Shown here: positions 6,204 to 8,595 of the stretch, one piece after another
Layout: each line of letters starts with the position of its first letter
Position numbering within the stretch: position 1 is the first letter of the stretch
Assembly (NCBI GenBank): GCA_021850555.1
Contig: JAJZLX010000509.1
Coordinates: forward strand, 3,075-11,669
Length of the DNA stretch: 8,595 nucleotides
Direction of reading: 5' to 3'
Origin: Pseudomonadota bacterium
Lineage (GTDB): Bacteria; Pseudomonadota; Gammaproteobacteria; Steroidobacterales; Steroidobacteraceae
Notes under the pieces: model-generated
Database searches by the model: none
Seen by the model: the letters and a program-made list of their open reading frames with translations, nothing else
What the model was told of the DNA's origin: nothing
Translations under genes and position numbers: made by a program

Positions 6204-7918
6204 GCGCCGCAGCTGCACCTCCGGTTCCACCGGCGCAGGACCCCGGCATCCTTTCGCGGCTCCTGAAGAGCGTGAACAGCGTCTACTCCAACCCGAACGA
6301 CGCCGCGCTGCTCGGGCTCGCGCAGGGCTTCGGCGCGGCATCTGCGCCGCACATGCTGACGCCCGTCTCGATGGGGCAGGCATTCGGCATGGCCGGCCAA
6401 GGCGCGCAGGAGTATCAGCAGCGTGCGCAGGCGATCCGCCAAGCCGGTCTGCAGAACACCCTCACGCAGCAGGCATTGCTGCCGTATCAGGAGATGCGCA
6501 CCGGGGTGCTTGAAGGCGCATTCCGGCAAGCGATGGACCCTAAGCTCACCCCGCAGCAGCGAGCGGCAGCGGCCTACAAAGTGGACAGCCTCATGGGCTG
6601 GAACGCAGCCTCGGATCCGACCGTGGCGAACCGCCTCGCGCAGATTAAAGCCGGGTACCAGCCGGTCCCGCAGGCGCCCGGAACCACCATTACCACCGCG
6701 GCGAAGGTTGCGCAGGGCGCGGGCGGCACGGCCCACGGGGCGACCCCAGAAGGATCGACGTTCAACCCCAAAACCGGCGTCGTGAAACAGTCTCCAAGCG
6801 CGGCGGCGGTGATCGCTGCGACCGCAGAGAACAAGGCCGGGGGCGCGGCCAGCGCGGTGCTGCCGTTCCAGCTCGCGCAGCACTACGTGACTCGGCCGCC
6901 TGGCGTCTCGGGCGGCACGCTCGGGCCGCAGCCGGGACCGTTCCGGCCTGTCGTACCCGGCGCGAATCCCGCCGCCCTCCAGCGCGCCATCGGGACTCAG
7001 GTCGGGCTTTCCCAGGCCGCGCAGACGGCAGGGCGGCCGGCGCCGATGCCTCCAGGAGCCCCTGTAGGGACGCCTGCGCCGGCTTTGGGACAGCCAGCAC
7101 CGAACGGACAGCCTCCGGCCTCCGGCGTCCCGCAGGCGCCTCCGGCCGCCGCTGCGCCCCAAGCACCTCCGGCGCAGCCGGCGACCATGATCCCGGGTTC
7201 CGGGCCTCCGATCACGGCTGCCGCTCCGCAAGGGGGTGGCATCTACTCGCCTGGGCGCGGACTGCTCGGCTACCAAATGACCAAGGCGCAGGTCGGGCAG
7301 GCCAATGAGGTCGAGGCGCAATACCAGAAAGAGGCCGGCGATGCGGTCGATACGCTGACGCAGGTCAAGGAACTGCAGGCCGCGACCCATGACTTCGACC
7401 CCGGACAGTTCGCCGAAGCGCGCATCAAGGGCCTGCAATGGCTGAATACTGCAGGGCTGATTTCGGCCTCGCAGATGCGCGAGCTCGGGAGCGCTCAGGA
7501 AGGCACGAAAATGTCGATTCAGCTGCAATCGACGCTGGTGCGCTCGCTCGGTTCTCGAGAGGCGGCACAGGTATTCGCGACGCTCGGGCGCGGCGTGCCG
7601 AACCTCACGCTGTCCTCGGACGGCTTCCAGAAGATGGCGGCCTACATGAACGGCATGGCGCGGTACAAGCAGGCCCGCGCTGCTCGAGCACAGGCGTACT
7701 ACACCGCGCAAAACGTCAGTGGGGTGAACTCGGTCAAGGCGCAGTTCATTGCCAACTCGAACCCGGCCTATTTCATCATCGCGAGTGCGCCCCCAGCCGT
7801 TCAGCGTGAGATGATCGCGCAGATGGGACCCAAGGCGCGGCCGTTCCTGACGGCATGGGCCACCGCTGCGGCACAAGGATGGGCGCCTTCGCCCACCGGT
7901 TACGCGAGCCAGCCATGA
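6200..7918 (+). CDS. Two-domain internal virion/ejection protein with Pro-rich linker
   Basis: The 572-aa product has three parts. Residues 1-170 are mostly helical, with a Pro/Ala start, NPNDAALLGLAQGFGAASAP (31-50) and a Gln-rich helix EYQQRAQAIRQAGLQ (71-85). Residues about 233-345 form a Pro/Ala/Gly linker. Residues 350-572 are helical again, with a charged stretch QVGQANEVEAQYQKEAGDAV (364-383) and a compact block GSREAAQVFATLGRGVPNL (451-469) followed by DGFQKMAAYMNGMARYKQAR (474-493). This C-terminal block resembles a domain seen in several phage proteins of unknown role next to ejection genes. No lytic or peptidase motif is visible. Position and size suggest an equivalent of P22 gp20 (471 aa). 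Start ATG 6200 overlaps the upstream stop (ATGA) with CGGAG (6188-6192) before it. The end overlaps the next start in the same way. Confidence 0.72.
   Translation: MSAAAAPPVPPAQDPGILSRLLKSVNSVYSNPNDAALLGLAQGFGAASAPHMLTPVSMGQAFGMAGQGAQEYQQRAQAIRQAGLQNTLTQQALLPYQEMRTGVLEGAFRQAMDPKLTPQQRAAAAYKVDSLMGWNAASDPTVANRLAQIKAGYQPVPQAPGTTITTAAKVAQGAGGTAHGATPEGSTFNPKTGVVKQSPSAAAVIAATAENKAGGAASAVLPFQLAQHYVTRPPGVSGGTLGPQPGPFRPVVPGANPAALQRAIGTQVGLSQAAQTAGRPAPMPPGAPVGTPAPALGQPAPNGQPPASGVPQAPPAAAAPQAPPAQPATMIPGSGPPITAAAPQGGGIYSPGRGLLGYQMTKAQVGQANEVEAQYQKEAGDAVDTLTQVKELQAATHDFDPGQFAEARIKGLQWLNTAGLISASQMRELGSAQEGTKMSIQLQSTLVRSLGSREAAQVFATLGRGVPNLTLSSDGFQKMAAYMNGMARYKQARAARAQAYYTAQNVSGVNSVKAQFIANSNPAYFIIASAPPAVQREMIAQMGPKARPFLTAWATAAAQGWAPSPTGYASQP
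6896..7234 (+). repeat. Pro/Ala/Gly-rich linker with repeated QAPPA units
   Basis: The segment encodes residues 233-345 of the 572-aa protein. Proline occurs every few residues, and QAPPA appears twice within about ten residues (312-316 and 321-325). It is a low-complexity linker rather than a precise DNA tandem repeat, and probably gives an extended, disordered connection between the two helical parts. Confidence 0.6.
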
Positions 7919-8595
7919 GCGCGCCGCTGCCGCCTCAGTTCGCCGCACTGCTGCCAAGTACGGCTGGGGCTGCTCCGCCCCCTGGCGCGGGCGCCCTGCC
8001 GCCGGAGTACGCTGCGCTGCTGCCGCAACCGGCCGCACCGGCAGCGCCGCGAGCACCGACGTGGCACAGTCTTGCTGGCCCCACTGAGGCGGCTTTGTCG
8101 ATCGGAACCGGCATGCTCGGGCAAGCCGCCGGGGGACTGAGTGGATTGGCTGACGCAGGGGCAAGATTTTTCGATAAGTCGCTGCCGGCACCCGCATCCG
8201 TCGTGCATCGCGTCGAGAACGCTCTCACCTATCAGCCGCGCACCCAGGGGGGCAAGCTCGGGCTCGCGGCGGTGAGCTACCCTTTTCGGGAACTGGCCAA
8301 GGGTGCCAACTGGGCCGGCGGCAAGGTCGCGTCGCTTACCGGCAGCCCGCTCGCCGGCGCGCTCACGAACGCGGGGATTCAAGGGCTCCCCATGCTCGTG
8401 AGCGGGGACTTGCCGGCGCTGCGCGATACTCCGACGGACACAGGCCCGACCGTCGCGCCCGAAGTGGCCGCAGCACGCGAGGCTGGAATCAAGCTGACTC
8501 CGACGCAGGCGCAGGCGCCTGGTGGCGCTATCGGGCGCGGGATCGAGTCGCTCACCGGCACCGCGAAGCTCGAGCGGGCACTCTCGCGGGTGAAT
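7915..8595 (+). CDS. Large internal virion/ejection protein, N-terminal 227 residues (truncated by window end)
   Basis: The reading frame opens at ATG 7915, overlapping the previous stop as ATGA, and stays open to the last base, so the C-terminus is missing. No clear Shine-Dalgarno is visible; coupling to the upstream gene probably drives initiation. Residues 1-50 are Pro/Ala-rich and hold two copies of LPPxxAALLP (5-14 and 28-37). Residues 52-82 contain a hydrophobic Gly/Ala helix (SIGTGMLGQAAGGLSGLADA, 62-81). Next come a YPFRELAKGANW segment (121-132) and a small-residue stretch around SPLAGALTNAGIQGLPMLVSG (143-163). At the end, EVAAAREAGIKLTPTQAQAP (183-202), GRGIESLTGTAKLERALS (208-225) and a terminal N match a pattern I know from large phage internal proteins, in which such a helical region precedes a variable C-terminal part. 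P22 gp16 (609 aa) has the same place in the operon. The enzymatic content, if any, is outside the window. Confidence 0.75.
   Translation, partial: MSAPLPPQFAALLPSTAGAAPPPGAGALPPEYAALLPQPAAPAAPRAPTWHSLAGPTEAALSIGTGMLGQAAGGLSGLADAGARFFDKSLPAPASVVHRVENALTYQPRTQGGKLGLAAVSYPFRELAKGANWAGGKVASLTGSPLAGALTNAGIQGLPMLVSGDLPALRDTPTDTGPTVAPEVAAAREAGIKLTPTQAQAPGGAIGRGIESLTGTAKLERALSRVN
7927..8025 (+). repeat. Two copies of an LPPxxAALLP motif
   Basis: Residues 5-14 (LPPQFAALLP, bases 7927-7956) and 28-37 (LPPEYAALLP, bases 7996-8025) of the last protein are near-identical, separated by 13 Ala/Pro/Gly residues. The two DNA copies differ at several synonymous positions, so the peptide is preserved while the DNA has drifted. 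This looks like a short linear docking motif, possibly for packing within the virion; the partner is unknown. Confidence 0.65.

Noticed and set aside
6074..8197. Open antisense frame of 707 codons opposite the two-domain protein and its neighbours
   Set aside because: It runs opposite three well-supported genes, its translation is Arg-rich and without recognisable domains, and long antisense frames are expected in GC-rich coding DNA with few stop triplets on the other strand.
1..8595. CRISPR array, diversity-generating retroelement, insertion sequence, tRNA or defence system
   Set aside because: I looked for regular repeats with spacers, a template/variable repeat pair, terminal inverted repeats with a transposase, cloverleaf-like structures and defence motifs, and saw none. 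Every long stretch is explained by virion genes.

Overview
The window is a block of late virion-structure genes from a tailed phage or prophage. All nine genes lie on the + strand. The DNA is GC-rich (about two thirds G+C by eye) with strong G/C bias at third codon positions, which suggests a high-GC host, most likely a proteobacterium; that is inferred from composition and protein style only. I see no integrase, tRNA, attachment site, lysis gene or replication gene, so whether this is a free phage or a prophage cannot be decided here.

Layout. 69-1160 encodes an N4-gp56-type major capsid protein. 1176-1655 is a small beta-rich protein in the capsid decoration position. A perfect 10-bp GC hairpin (1680-1704) in the only real intergenic gap then closes the capsid pair. 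From 1724 to the end, seven genes are packed with 1-nt or 4-nt overlaps (one 1-nt gap): head-tail adaptor (1724-2557), P22 gp10-like tail hub/DNA stabilisation protein (2557-4014), a small protein with an apparent degenerate GNAT fold (4011-4400), an Ala/Gly/Ser/Gln-rich protein (4400-5509), a 230-aa protein with a C-terminal glycine zipper (5511-6203), a 572-aa two-domain protein with a long Pro/Ala linker (6200-7918), and the first 227 codons of a larger protein that runs off the window (7915-8595).

How it works together. The order matches the logic of short-tailed phages such as P22: coat, gp4-type adaptor, gp10-type hub, small proteins, then internal ejection proteins resembling gp7/gp20/gp16 in order and size. 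The capsid protein, however, is of the N4-gp56 family, so the module looks mosaic. The last four genes most likely encode proteins that sit inside the head or tail and are ejected with the DNA across the host envelope.

The points most worth a second look are: a tail-fibre-type beta module inserted into the middle of the adaptor; the GNAT-like protein with no intact acetyl-CoA loop in the tail cassette; the duplicated LPPxxAALLP motif at the N-terminus of the truncated last protein; and the unknown C-terminal content of that protein. I did not find a convincing wholly new system.
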